The notes below the pieces were generated by a model. The model saw only the letters and a program-made list of their open reading frames with translations, had not been told where the DNA came from and made no database searches. A DNA stretch of 64,000 bases from Bog-473 sp036489775. GTDB lineage: Bacteria > Actinomycetota > Acidimicrobiia > Acidimicrobiales > RAAP-2. The stretch is taken from assembly GCA_036489775.1 (NCBI GenBank), contig DASXFC010000006.1:22330-86329 (forward strand). The letters are read 5' to 3'. Shown here piece after piece: positions 8,507-16,602 of the stretch. The position numbers were made by a program, and so were the translations under genes. The first letter of the stretch is position 1; every line of letters begins with the position of its first letter.

Positions 8507-10075
8507 ATGTCCCCACAGACTGACGTCATTTCCGGAGCCCGCACGCTGTGGGAGCTCACGGAACGCCGGGCCGAGGCCAGTCCGGACCAGCCCATGCTGA
8601 TCTCGGCTGACGGCGAGATCGTCACCTTCGGGCAGTTCCGGGACCGGGCCCTGCGTGCCGCGGCCGGCCTGCACGCCATGGGCGTCGGCCCCGGGTCGGT
8701 GGTGTCCTGGCAGCTGCCCACCCGGATCAACACCGTCGTGCTCTCCCTCGCCCTCTCCCGTCTCGGCGCGGTCCAGAACCCGATCATTCACCTGTACCGG
8801 GAGCGCGAGGTCGGTTTCGCCCTGCGCCAGACGGGCGCCACCCTCTTCGTCGTCCCCGGTGTGTGGCGGGACATCGACTTTGTGGCCATGGCCGAACGGG
8901 CCCTCGAGGGCGACCCCGTAGCGACCAAACCCCGCATCCTCAACATCGACGACGGCCTTCCTGAAGGCGACCCCTCGGACCTGCCCGCGCCGCCCGAAGC
9001 CACCGCGCCGCAAGACGCCCCCATCCGCTGGATCTATTACACGTCGGGATCCACCGCCGACCCCAAGGGCGTCCAACACACCGACCAGACCCTGATCGCC
9101 GGCGGGTGGGGGCTGGCCCAGGCATTGGCCATGAACGCCGACGACGTCGGCAGCATGGCCTTCCCCTACGCCCACATCGCCGGTCCCGACTACCTCGTCA
9201 CCATGCTCACGTTCGGCTTCCCCGCCGTGCTGGTCGAAGCCTTCTCGGCGCCTGACGTCCTCCCGCTCTTCCGCCAGCACGGCGCCACCATGGTGGGCGG
9301 CAGCACCGCCTTCTACGTGGCCTATCTGGCCGAGCAGCGCAAGGCCCCCGACACCCCGATCCTCCCGACCCTTCGCCTGATGTCCGGTGGTGGCGCGGCC
9401 AAGCCGCCCGAAGTCCACTTCGAAGTGCGCGACGAGATCGGCGGGCGCGGCGTCGTCCACGGCTACGGGATGACCGAAGTGCCGATGATCGCCAACGGCT
9501 CGCCCACTGACAGCGATGAGCAGTTGGCCAATACCGACGGGAAGCCGGTCGATGGGGCCGACGTTCGCGTCGTCACCCTTGACGGGCGCCTTGCCGCACC
9601 CGACGAAGAGGGTGAGATCCGGGTCAAGGGCCCAATGGTCTTCCACGGCTACACCGACGCCTCACTGACCAAAGAGGCCTTCGACGAGGAGGGGTACTTC
9701 CGCACCGGCGACCTGGGCCGCCTCCGGGCCGACGGCCACCTCACCCTGACCGGCCGCCTGAAGGACGTCATCGTCCGCAAGGGCGAGAACATCAGCGCCA
9801 AGGAGATCGAGGACCTGCTTTACACCCACCCCAGCGTCATCGAAGTGGCGGTGATCGGACTGCCCGATGCCCAGCGGGGTGAGCGGGTCTGCGCCGTGGT
9901 GCAGCTGGCCGATGGCATCGACGGCCTCGAACTCGGCGACATCATCGCCTTCTGCAAAGACGCCGGGTTGATGACCCAGAAGATCCCCGAGCAGCTCGAG
10001 ATCCGAACCGACTGGCCGCGGGCCGGCACCGGCAAGATCGTGAAGAAGACGCTACGCGACGAGTACTCAGCGTGA
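8507..10075 (+). CDS. Acyl-CoA synthetase / AMP-dependent ligase
   Basis: Activates a carboxylic acid to its acyl-adenylate and then the CoA thioester. The 522-residue protein carries the class I adenylate-forming motifs in order: phosphate-binding loop YYTSGSTADPKGV near residue 176, the adenine-binding GYGMTE, YFRTGDLG, the hinge LTGRLKDVIVRKGENISAKEIED, and the C-terminal catalytic lysine in GTGKIVKK. The substrate cannot be read from sequence; a medium/long-chain or aromatic acid is plausible. ATG at 8507 follows GAAGGGAGGGCGAGGGC. Its TGA overlaps the GTG of the next gene by 4 bp, so an acyl-CoA synthetase and an LMW phosphatase are co-translated. Confidence 0.9.
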   Translation: MSPQTDVISGARTLWELTERRAEASPDQPMLISADGEIVTFGQFRDRALRAAAGLHAMGVGPGSVVSWQLPTRINTVVLSLALSRLGAVQNPIIHLYREREVGFALRQTGATLFVVPGVWRDIDFVAMAERALEGDPVATKPRILNIDDGLPEGDPSDLPAPPEATAPQDAPIRWIYYTSGSTADPKGVQHTDQTLIAGGWGLAQALAMNADDVGSMAFPYAHIAGPDYLVTMLTFGFPAVLVEAFSAPDVLPLFRQHGATMVGGSTAFYVAYLAEQRKAPDTPILPTLRLMSGGGAAKPPEVHFEVRDEIGGRGVVHGYGMTEVPMIANGSPTDSDEQLANTDGKPVDGADVRVVTLDGRLAAPDEEGEIRVKGPMVFHGYTDASLTKEAFDEEGYFRTGDLGRLRADGHLTLTGRLKDVIVRKGENISAKEIEDLLYTHPSVIEVAVIGLPDAQRGERVCAVVQLADGIDGLELGDIIAFCKDAGLMTQKIPEQLEIRTDWPRAGTGKIVKKTLRDEYSA

Positions 10076-10629
10076 CGAGATCGCCCAGCGCCTCCACCAC
10101 GCTGCTGGCGGCTCGTCGCGGCCTTCCTTATCGGATCGTTTTCGTCTGCACCGGCAACATCTGCCGCTCCCCCATGGCCGAGGTCATCACCAGGGCCCTG
10201 GCCGACGACACCGTGCTCCCCGATCGCTCCACTCTTGGGTCCCACCTGGAGTTGACCAGCGCCGGGACGGGCCCCTGGCATGACGGCGAACCCATGCACG
10301 ACAACACCGCCCGGGCGCTGGCCCGTGGCGGCTTCCCCGATTACCCCCATGTGGCCCGCCAGGTGGTGAGCGCCCAGCTCGGCGCCTACGAACTGGTGGT
10401 GGCCCTCGACCGTCGTCACCTCCAGACACTTCGCGGCCTCGGCGCCGACCCCGACCGCTTGGTCCTCCTGCGTGCGTTCGACGAGGCCACCGGAGCTGCC
10501 GTCGACGTCCCGGACCCCTATTACGGCGACGCCGCCGTCTTCGATGAGTGCCGCGACCAGATCACCGCCGCCTGCCACGGCCTGGTGTCCGCCCTGGCCG
10601 CCAATTGGGAGACCATCACCGCGGGTTGA
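10072..10629 (+). CDS. Low-molecular-weight protein tyrosine phosphatase family
   Basis: 185-residue cytosolic phosphatase with the P-loop VCTGNICRS (nucleophile C26, R32; CX5R) and the general acid loop DPYYGD. In actinobacteria such enzymes dephosphorylate protein tyrosines, sometimes in exopolysaccharide control, while close relatives are arsenate reductases. The DPYYGD acid loop favours the phosphatase reading. The GTG start is fused to the stop of the acyl-CoA synthetase (GTGA). Confidence 0.85.
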   Translation: MTRSPSASTTLLAARRGLPYRIVFVCTGNICRSPMAEVITRALADDTVLPDRSTLGSHLELTSAGTGPWHDGEPMHDNTARALARGGFPDYPHVARQVVSAQLGAYELVVALDRRHLQTLRGLGADPDRLVLLRAFDEATGAAVDVPDPYYGDAAVFDECRDQITAACHGLVSALAANWETITAG

Positions 10630-10663
10630 TCCACGCTTCGCCCGGACTGAGCACACCCGTTCG

Positions 10664-10710
10664 CACACCGCCGCATGACACGCCGCATGTCGCGGCCTGA
10701 AGGCGGTGTG
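10664..10710. promoter_or_regulatory. 9-bp perfect inverted repeat before the CapA gene
   Basis: CACACCGCC (10664-10672) pairs exactly with GGCGGTGTG (10702-10710) across a 29-nt loop, which itself contains a shorter TGACA/TGTC pairing. It sits 35 bp after the phosphatase stop and 14 bp before the GTG of the CapA gene. It could terminate the upstream operon, form a leader structure, or be an operator. No T-run follows, which argues against a standard terminator. Confidence 0.5.
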
Positions 10711-10723
10711 ACAGCATGACCAG

Positions 10724-12085
10724 GTGGTATCCCGCCGGGTGCTCCGACGCCGTCGCCAGGTGGCGACCGGCACCGTCGTGTTCCTGGTCCTGGTGGTGTA
10801 CTTCGTCTTCATCGGCGGTGGCGGCGGTAAGAAGCCCCCGACCGCCCAGTCCCACAGCACGACCCCGACCACGCAGAAGGTCCTCCCCTTCCCCGAGCAC
10901 TCACCGCTGAATCCGGACTGGAAGGGTGACGGCAAGGCCGTCACCCTGGCCTTCGGCGGCGATGTCCATTTCGCCGGCGACGTCGGGTCACGGCTGACCG
11001 CCGACCCCGTGACGGCCCTGGGCGACACCATCAACCAGCTCTTCGATGGATCCGACCTGAGCATGGTCAACCTCGAGACCGCGGTGACCGACAACGCCGT
11101 CTGCCCCGAACCGGCGAGCAAGCCCTACATCTTCGATGCGCCGGCCACCGCCTTCACCGCACTCAAGAGCGCGTCCGTCTCATTGGCCACCCAAGCCAAT
11201 GACCATGGGGTCGACTGCGGCAACGAGGGCCTCTCCCAAGATCTCACCCTGGCCTCCCAAGCCAAGTTCCCCATCATCGGACTCGGCAAGAACGCATCTG
11301 CGGCCTTCGCCCCCTACCGGATCACCATCGACGGGCAGCGCATCGCCATCATCTCGGCCACCCAGATCATCGCGGCCAACCTGGTCAGCACCTGGACCGC
11401 CACCAACAGCCAGTCCGGTGTGGCCAGCGCCATCGATCCGTCGCAACTCATTGCCGAGGTGCAGAAGGTCCGCAAGAGGGCCGACACCGTGATCGTCTAC
11501 ATGCACTGGGGCACCGAGACCGACACGTGCGCCAACACCGACCAGGAGACACTGGCCACCGAGCTGGTCAAGGCCGGCGCCGACATCATCGTGGGCTCCA
11601 ACGCTCACGTCCTCCAGGGCGCGGGCTATCTGGGCGATGCCTACATCGACTACGGCCTGGGCAACTTCGCCTTCTATGACGACACCGCGCCCGAGACCGA
11701 CAGCGGCGCATTGCTGGTCACCGTCGAAGGGCGCCAGGTGCTGACCACCAGCTTCCGCCCGGCCACCGACCTGGCTGGACTGCCTCAGCCCCTGGCCGGT
11801 GCACCCGAGGAGGAAGCAATCCAGGGGTGGGGCGAGTTACGAAGTTGCACGAATTTGGCGGAGACCCCATCGGCGTCCCAAACAACTGAGGCGGGTGAGA
11901 CCGAACACTTCACTCCACCACCCACCACCACGACGACAGCCGCCACGTCGACCACCACCACGACCTCGGTCACGGGGACCAGCTCCAACGACACCACCAC
12001 CACGACGACAGCAGCCAAGAAAACGACGACGACCACAACCGCTGCCGCGGCCACCACCACCGCTCCCACCGACAACGCCGGCTAA
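10724..12085 (+). CDS. CapA family (PGA_cap) metallophosphatase-like surface protein
   Basis: 453-residue membrane-anchored protein. A basic N-terminus (RRVLRRRRQ) precedes one hydrophobic helix (about 13-33), then an extracytoplasmic CapA/PgsA-type domain with family landmarks: LAFGGDVHFAGD, VNLETAVT, ATQANDHGVDCG, VIVYMHWGTE and IVGSNAHVLQGA. CapA proteins are linked to poly-gamma-glutamate capsule and related polymers, and the fold resembles calcineurin-like phosphatases. No capB/capC neighbour exists here, so a capsule role is not supported by context. The last ~70 residues are a Thr-rich linker, as in cell-wall-associated proteins. GTG at 10724 is the first start before the basic leader. 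Confidence 0.85.
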   Translation: MVSRRVLRRRRQVATGTVVFLVLVVYFVFIGGGGGKKPPTAQSHSTTPTTQKVLPFPEHSPLNPDWKGDGKAVTLAFGGDVHFAGDVGSRLTADPVTALGDTINQLFDGSDLSMVNLETAVTDNAVCPEPASKPYIFDAPATAFTALKSASVSLATQANDHGVDCGNEGLSQDLTLASQAKFPIIGLGKNASAAFAPYRITIDGQRIAIISATQIIAANLVSTWTATNSQSGVASAIDPSQLIAEVQKVRKRADTVIVYMHWGTETDTCANTDQETLATELVKAGADIIVGSNAHVLQGAGYLGDAYIDYGLGNFAFYDDTAPETDSGALLVTVEGRQVLTTSFRPATDLAGLPQPLAGAPEEEAIQGWGELRSCTNLAETPSASQTTEAGETEHFTPPPTTTTTAATSTTTTTSVTGTSSNDTTTTTTAAKKTTTTTTAAAATTTAPTDNAG

Positions 12086-12110
12086 GGCCGGCTAAGGCCG
12101 GCTAAGGCCG
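12081..12110. repeat. Three tandem copies of a 10-mer at the CapA stop codon
   Basis: GCTAAGGCCG occurs three times without a gap. The TAA stop of the CapA gene lies in the first unit. The reading frame is closed by the first copy, so extra copies do not change the protein. Confidence 0.9.
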
Positions 12111-12130
12111 ACCCGAGTGGATCCTCGGGA

Positions 12131-12691
12131 TCAGACCGCCGAGAACCGGGGCGAGCCCTCCTCCAACGGAACGCCGGCGGATCGGGCCGTAAAGCTGATG
12201 GCGTGATACCAACCACACAACATGGTCAGGTCCAGCAATTCGGTTTCGGAGAACTCCTCTCGCAGCGAGACCCAAAGCGGGTCACCGATCACCGACGACG
12301 AGTGGAGAGCATCCACCGCCTCGATCAGCAACTGGTCACGCCGGTGCTCCCAGCAGGCATCACCGGCCCCACCGTGAGTGAGTGACGTGATTTGCTCTGC
12401 GGTCAGCCCAGCTCGTTCGGCGAAAAAGGCGACGTGGACGCCCCATTCGTATTCACACCCGCAGCGAGCGCACGTGCGGTCGATGACGATCTCGCGATCG
12501 CGCAGGCTGAGGCTCAATTCTCGTGAAAGCTCGTAACCACCCCATCCCCTCATGGCCCGAGCCATGGGCATGTTCTTGGCGAACGTCCGGAACAGGGCAA
12601 TCGGCGGTACGCCGGGTGGCATCATCGTTCGCAGTTGCTCCTCCACCTCGGGTTCGAAAGGTGGCTCCAACGGCCTGATGCGTTCGGTCAC
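12131..12691 (-). CDS. Carboxymuconolactone decarboxylase/AhpD-like family protein
   Basis: 186-residue protein of the CMD/AhpD fold. The redox-type motif CARCGCEYEWGVH gives CxxC and a His nine residues later, the arrangement of peroxidase-like AhpD proteins rather than true lactone decarboxylases. Helical segments follow with LCGWYHAISFTAR near the end. The probable role is a thiol-dependent peroxidase or repair function. It is transcribed away from an HxlR regulator across a 134-bp gap containing a strong inverted repeat, so it is the likely target of that regulator. Confidence 0.85.
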   Translation of the reverse strand: MTERIRPLEPPFEPEVEEQLRTMMPPGVPPIALFRTFAKNMPMARAMRGWGGYELSRELSLSLRDREIVIDRTCARCGCEYEWGVHVAFFAERAGLTAEQITSLTHGGAGDACWEHRRDQLLIEAVDALHSSSVIGDPLWVSLREEFSETELLDLTMLCGWYHAISFTARSAGVPLEEGSPRFSAV

Positions 12692-12745
12692 GGCGGTCCT
12701 CCTCTCGTCCAGCCCGGTCGTCCAGCCTGGCGCACATGTTTTGTT

Positions 12746-12785
12746 ATCCGAAACACCTCATGGCCAGTATCCTAGCGTTTCGGAT
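12746..12785. promoter_or_regulatory. Candidate HxlR operator in divergent promoter region
   Basis: ATCCGAAAC (12746-12754) and GTTTCGGAT (12777-12785) are a perfect 9-bp inverted repeat with 22 bp between, midway between the divergent AhpD-like and HxlR genes. The centre-to-centre distance is 31 bp, three helical turns, which suits a dimeric winged-helix regulator or a loop between two dimers. Confidence 0.6.
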
Positions 12786-12825
12786 TCAGAATCACCACCG
12801 ATCGTCCGGACCGCTTGGAGATGCC

Positions 12826-13188
12826 GTGCCAGACAGACCCCAACCCCAACGACGACCTCGACGGATCCCAGGCACCAAGGTTCGGGGCTCGACCACCGGG
12901 CGGCCCCTCATGGCCGCACTGGACCTGCTCGGCCGGCGGTGGTCGCTTCGCATGCTGTGGGAGCTCCGCGATGGACCCTTGGGCGCCCGTGCCCTGCGGG
13001 CTCGATGCGACGACATGTCCTCGAGCGTTCTGTACGAGCGCCTAGGCGAGCTGGTCGATGCGAGTCTGGTCGAACAGAACGAACAGTCCGAGTACCGCTT
13101 GACCGGCCTCGGATCCAAGCTCGGCCAGGCCATCGCCTCACTCGACGCCTGGGCCCAACAATGGGCTCGTACCCTCGACCGGGCCTGA
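12826..13188 (+). CDS. HxlR family winged-helix transcriptional regulator
   Basis: About 120 residues with the HxlR/MarR-like wHTH: MAALDLLGRRWSLRMLWEL opens the domain, followed by the recognition-helix region MSSSVLYERLGELVDASLV and the wing (SEYRLTGLGSKL). HxlR proteins often sense electrophiles or aldehydes through a cysteine. The only Cys here is in RARCDDMSS, in the DNA-binding part. GTG at 12826 was chosen because GGAG lies 6 bp upstream; an ATG at 12736 would read through the operator. Presumed to regulate itself and the divergent AhpD-like gene. Confidence 0.8.
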   Translation: MPDRPQPQRRPRRIPGTKVRGSTTGRPLMAALDLLGRRWSLRMLWELRDGPLGARALRARCDDMSSSVLYERLGELVDASLVEQNEQSEYRLTGLGSKLGQAIASLDAWAQQWARTLDRA

Positions 13189-13223
13189 CCACTTCACCTC
13201 ATTACCCACCTACGATCCGCTCC

Positions 13224-14231
13224 GTGTCCCAAACCTCTGCTTCGGCTCCGGCCGTCCTGGCCATTGACGGTGGACGTTCCAAGACCGACGCCGTGGTGGT
13301 GGCAACCGACGGCACCGTCCTGGCCCAAGTCCGCGGTGGTCCGAGCAGCCATCAGCTGGTCGGACCCGAAGGAGCCATCGAGGCTCTCGACGAGGTCATC
13401 GCCGATGCCTGTCTCATGGCGGGGATCGACCTGGCCAAACCGCCCTATGTCCCCCTGGGCCTGTACTGCCTGGCCGGCCTCGATCTCCCCGTCGATGAGG
13501 AGTACATCTCCCCGGCCATCGCCTTGCGCAACTGGACCGGACGCGACGTGTTGCGCAACGACACCTTCGCCGTGACCCGGGCCGGCACCAGCCAACAATG
13601 GGGCATCGGCGTCGTGTGCGGCACCGGCCTCAATTGCGTCGGGACCGGTCCCGACGGCACGGTCGTCCGCTTCCCTGCGCTCGATCTGCTCTCGGGTGAT
13701 TTCGCCCACGGCGGATCGTGGCTGGGGGTGCGGGCCCTCGGGCTGGCCCAACGCGCCATCGACGGCCGGGGCCCGGCCACGGTGCTCACCGAACGGATCC
13801 CTGAGCACTTCGGCCTCCCCAGTGTCGAGGCGGTCCTCACCGGCGTCTACGTCGGCGAGATCCCCCACCGGCGTCTCTTTGAACTAGCCAAGACCCTGCT
13901 CGATGCCGCCGCTGACGGCGATGACCTCTCCCGGGAGGCCGCCGACTACCAAGCCGACGAAGTGGTGCGCTGGGTCGCCGCGGCCGTCACCCGCCTCCAC
14001 CTGACCGACGACGCGGTCGAGGTCGTCCTGGGTGGTGGCCTTTTCGCCACCCGCTACGACGCCTTCCACCACCGCATAAGGACCGGCGTCCTCGCTACCG
14101 CACCCGAAGCCGTGCTGATCTACCCCCAACTGCCTCCGGTGGCCGGCGCCGCCCTCATCGGCCTGGACCTCATCGGCGCAGACGACGCGGCGAAGGATCG
14201 ACTCCGCACCGGCATCGGTGGGCCGGCCTGA
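13224..14231 (+). CDS. BadF/BadG/NAGK-type ATPase domain kinase
   Basis: 335-residue member of the ASKHA superfamily closest to N-acetylglucosamine-kinase-like BadF/BadG proteins. It starts with phosphate-1 motif LAIDGGRSKTDAVV and has the second phosphate loop VVCGTGLNCVG and the adenosine-side motif VVLGGGLFATR. Likely phosphorylates a (amino)sugar; no benzoyl-CoA reductase genes are nearby, so a BadF activase role is unlikely. GTG at 13224 starts just before the conserved N-terminus. There is no strong Shine-Dalgarno, and the gene lies 35 bp after the HxlR stop. Confidence 0.75.
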   Translation: MSQTSASAPAVLAIDGGRSKTDAVVVATDGTVLAQVRGGPSSHQLVGPEGAIEALDEVIADACLMAGIDLAKPPYVPLGLYCLAGLDLPVDEEYISPAIALRNWTGRDVLRNDTFAVTRAGTSQQWGIGVVCGTGLNCVGTGPDGTVVRFPALDLLSGDFAHGGSWLGVRALGLAQRAIDGRGPATVLTERIPEHFGLPSVEAVLTGVYVGEIPHRRLFELAKTLLDAAADGDDLSREAADYQADEVVRWVAAAVTRLHLTDDAVEVVLGGGLFATRYDAFHHRIRTGVLATAPEAVLIYPQLPPVAGAALIGLDLIGADDAAKDRLRTGIGGPA

Positions 14232-14245
14232 GCGAACCTCAGGAC

Positions 14246-16381
14246 CTACGCCGCACCACCGCCGCCACCGCCCCCGCCACCGCCACCGCCGCCACCGCCG
14301 ACGACGCCTCCGCCGCCCGGGGCCGTCCCCACCCCCGCCGTTTCGTGGGGCATGGCGTCGGCCACCAATCGCTGGTCATCAGCCAGCAAGGCATTGGCCA
14401 GGTGCTTGACCATGTCGATGATCTCGGGGTGCTCCTCGGGGTTCCACCCCTCCAACAGTTCAGTCAACCCGGCGCGCCGGGCCTCGGTCAGCCGGTCGAT
14501 CGCATTAAGCCCGAGGGGCGTCAGCACCAGATCGGTCGACGAGCCGTTGGTCACCTCTTCGATCATCCCGGCCGCCAACAAGCCGTCGAGCCCCGGCTGG
14601 ATGATCTCGGGGTCCACCTTCAACCGGGCCGCCGTCTCGGTCACCGTGGCCGCGGGACAATCGGCCAAGCGGTAGAGCAACCAGCACGACCGTGACGGCA
14701 AGTCGATACCAGCCCGGTGAGCCAGCGTCTGGTACAGCTCGGAACGATTCTCTTTCGACGCCAAGCGCTGCAGCGCCAACTCGATCTCCTGCAACGACGA
14801 ACGCGTGTCGGGCGGTATCAACGTCTCACTCGAGGCCACCGTGCCGACCGTCTTGCGCAGCTCGACCTCGGGCAAGAGCCAGCTCAACAAGAAGGCCACG
14901 CCGGCGACCGGAATGGCGAACTTGAACACCGTCTGCACCGATTCGGTGATCACTTTCAGGAGGGTGTGATACACGATCGGGCTGATCTTGTCGAGCGCCT
15001 CGAGCGCGTTGGGGTCGAGCGCCGACTGCGACGACGGCAGCTTCTTCACATGCAGTTGCGCTTCCGCCTTCGAGGCGAAGACGTTGGCGAAGATGGCACC
15101 GAACACCGATGTGCCGAAGACACCGCCGATCATCCGGAAGAAGGTGGCGCTCGACGTACCCACCCCGAGGTCTTCATACGAGACGGCGTTCTGCACGGCC
15201 ACCACCAGCACCTGCATGACCAGGCCCATCCCGATCCCGAACACGAACATGTAGCCGGCCATGGTCCAGGCGCCGGTACTCTCCCCGATGAGCGACATCA
15301 AGAACGCACCCACCGTCATCAGCGCCGTCCCCAGAATGGGGAATATCCGGTAGCGCCCGAAACGGGTGACCAGACGACCGGACAGCACCGAGGCACCCAA
15401 CATCCCGGCCATGAGGGGCAGGATGCGCAGACCGGACACCGTGGGACTGACCAGTTTCACGTCCTGGAGGAAGATGGGCAGGAAGGTCAGCGCGCCGAAC
15501 ATGGCGAAACCCATGGCGAATCCGATGGCAGACGCCGCCGAGAACACCCGCACCCGGAAGAGACGGAGCGGGATGACCGGTTCCTTGGCAAAGCGCTCGG
15601 CCACCAGCCACAGGATGATGAGCACCACTCCGGCCACCGCCAGCACGATCGACTGGGGCGACTTCCACGACCACGAGATGCCGCCCACGCTGGCGAAGAT
15701 GGTCAAACAAGTCGTGCCGGCCGAGAGCAGGACGGCCCCGAGATAGTCAATGGAATGGGGCAGGCGCCGCAGCTTCCCCGGCAGCACGGCGCCGGTGACG
15801 AACAGGGCCAGGATGCCAAGCGGCAGGTTGATGTAGAAGACCCAGCGCCAGGAGAGGTAGGTCACGCACAGGCCGCCGATGAGCGGCCCGATCACGGTGG
15901 CCAAGGCGAACATGGCCCCGAACAGCCCCATATAGCGGCCCCGGTCCCGGGGCGAGACGACGTCGCCGATGATGGTCTGAGCCCCGACCATCAACCCGCC
16001 ACCGCCCAGACCCTGCACCGCCCGGAAGGCGATGAGCTCGGTCATGGTGTGGCTGAAGCCCGACAAGGCCGATCCGACGACGAAGATGACGATGGAGGCC
16101 TGGAAGAAGGTCTTGCGCCCGTACTGGTCGCCGAGCTTTCCCCATAGCGGCGTCGAGACGGTCGAGGTCAAGAGGTAGGCGGTCACCACCCAGGCCAGAT
16201 GCGAGCCGCCGTGCAGGTCGCCCACGATGGTGGGCAGCGCCGTCGACACGATGGTCTGGTCCAGGGCGGCCAGCAGCATGCCGAGCAGTAGTGCGCCGAG
16301 AATGACCCAGAGCCGACGTTTCGTGATCTGCTCGGCCACCGGTGCGGCAGCACCTTCCGGCATGACCACGGCTTCAGTCAC
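14246..16381 (-). CDS. DHA2-type MFS multidrug exporter fused to a winged-helix domain and poly-Gly tail
   Basis: 711-residue protein in three parts. Residues ~20-520 form a 14-helix EmrB/QacA-type proton antiporter with typical loops (LAALDQTIVSTALPTIVGD, LWGKLGDQYGRKTFF, VQGLGGGGLM). Residues ~545-672 read as a soluble MarR-like winged-helix module (SRSCWLLYRLADCPAATVTE, then helix-turn-helix VDPEIIQPGLDGLLAAGMIEE and wing LVLTPLGLNAI). The last ~28 residues are nearly pure glycine, encoded by a GCC/ACC-rich tract at 14253-14310. GTG at 16381 is preferred, with GGGGAGGT upstream; a TTG at 16429 would add 16 residues. The tail function is unknown. Confidence 0.85.
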   Translation of the reverse strand: MTEAVVMPEGAAAPVAEQITKRRLWVILGALLLGMLLAALDQTIVSTALPTIVGDLHGGSHLAWVVTAYLLTSTVSTPLWGKLGDQYGRKTFFQASIVIFVVGSALSGFSHTMTELIAFRAVQGLGGGGLMVGAQTIIGDVVSPRDRGRYMGLFGAMFALATVIGPLIGGLCVTYLSWRWVFYINLPLGILALFVTGAVLPGKLRRLPHSIDYLGAVLLSAGTTCLTIFASVGGISWSWKSPQSIVLAVAGVVLIILWLVAERFAKEPVIPLRLFRVRVFSAASAIGFAMGFAMFGALTFLPIFLQDVKLVSPTVSGLRILPLMAGMLGASVLSGRLVTRFGRYRIFPILGTALMTVGAFLMSLIGESTGAWTMAGYMFVFGIGMGLVMQVLVVAVQNAVSYEDLGVGTSSATFFRMIGGVFGTSVFGAIFANVFASKAEAQLHVKKLPSSQSALDPNALEALDKISPIVYHTLLKVITESVQTVFKFAIPVAGVAFLLSWLLPEVELRKTVGTVASSETLIPPDTRSSLQEIELALQRLASKENRSELYQTLAHRAGIDLPSRSCWLLYRLADCPAATVTETAARLKVDPEIIQPGLDGLLAAGMIEEVTNGSSTDLVLTPLGLNAIDRLTEARRAGLTELLEGWNPEEHPEIIDMVKHLANALLADDQRLVADAMPHETAGVGTAPGGGGVVGGGGGGGGGGGGGGGAA

Positions 16382-16602
16382 GGATGGCCGACCTCCCCTT
16401 TCGCCTGGGCTCTCAACTGGGCTATTCAATGAAACGTGCTTTTAGTATGCCCCGACGAGCTACCCATGCTCCTGGACCGGGGGTCAGAACCGGCTTTCGC
16501 CGCCGGTCACGCGCTACCGTCCACGCCCGAAGGAACCATCGGGGATCCGCACCCATCGGGGCGGCACCCCCCAAATCCGAACGAAGGGACCAGAGCGACA
16601 CC

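Noticed and set aside
8252..9646. Minus-strand open frame of about 460 codons opposite the acyl-CoA synthetase
   Set aside because: No domain, and the plus strand carries all adenylate-forming motifs. It also crosses the LapA-domain gene.
14250..14312. GCC/ACC-rich run as a possible microsatellite or CRISPR-like repeat
   Set aside because: It is the coding sequence of the poly-Gly tail of the MFS exporter, with irregular units and no spacers.
14717..16147. Plus-strand open frame of about 475 codons opposite the MFS exporter
   Set aside because: Translation is Gln/His/Asp/Gly-rich without any domain, and the exporter on the other strand is clear.
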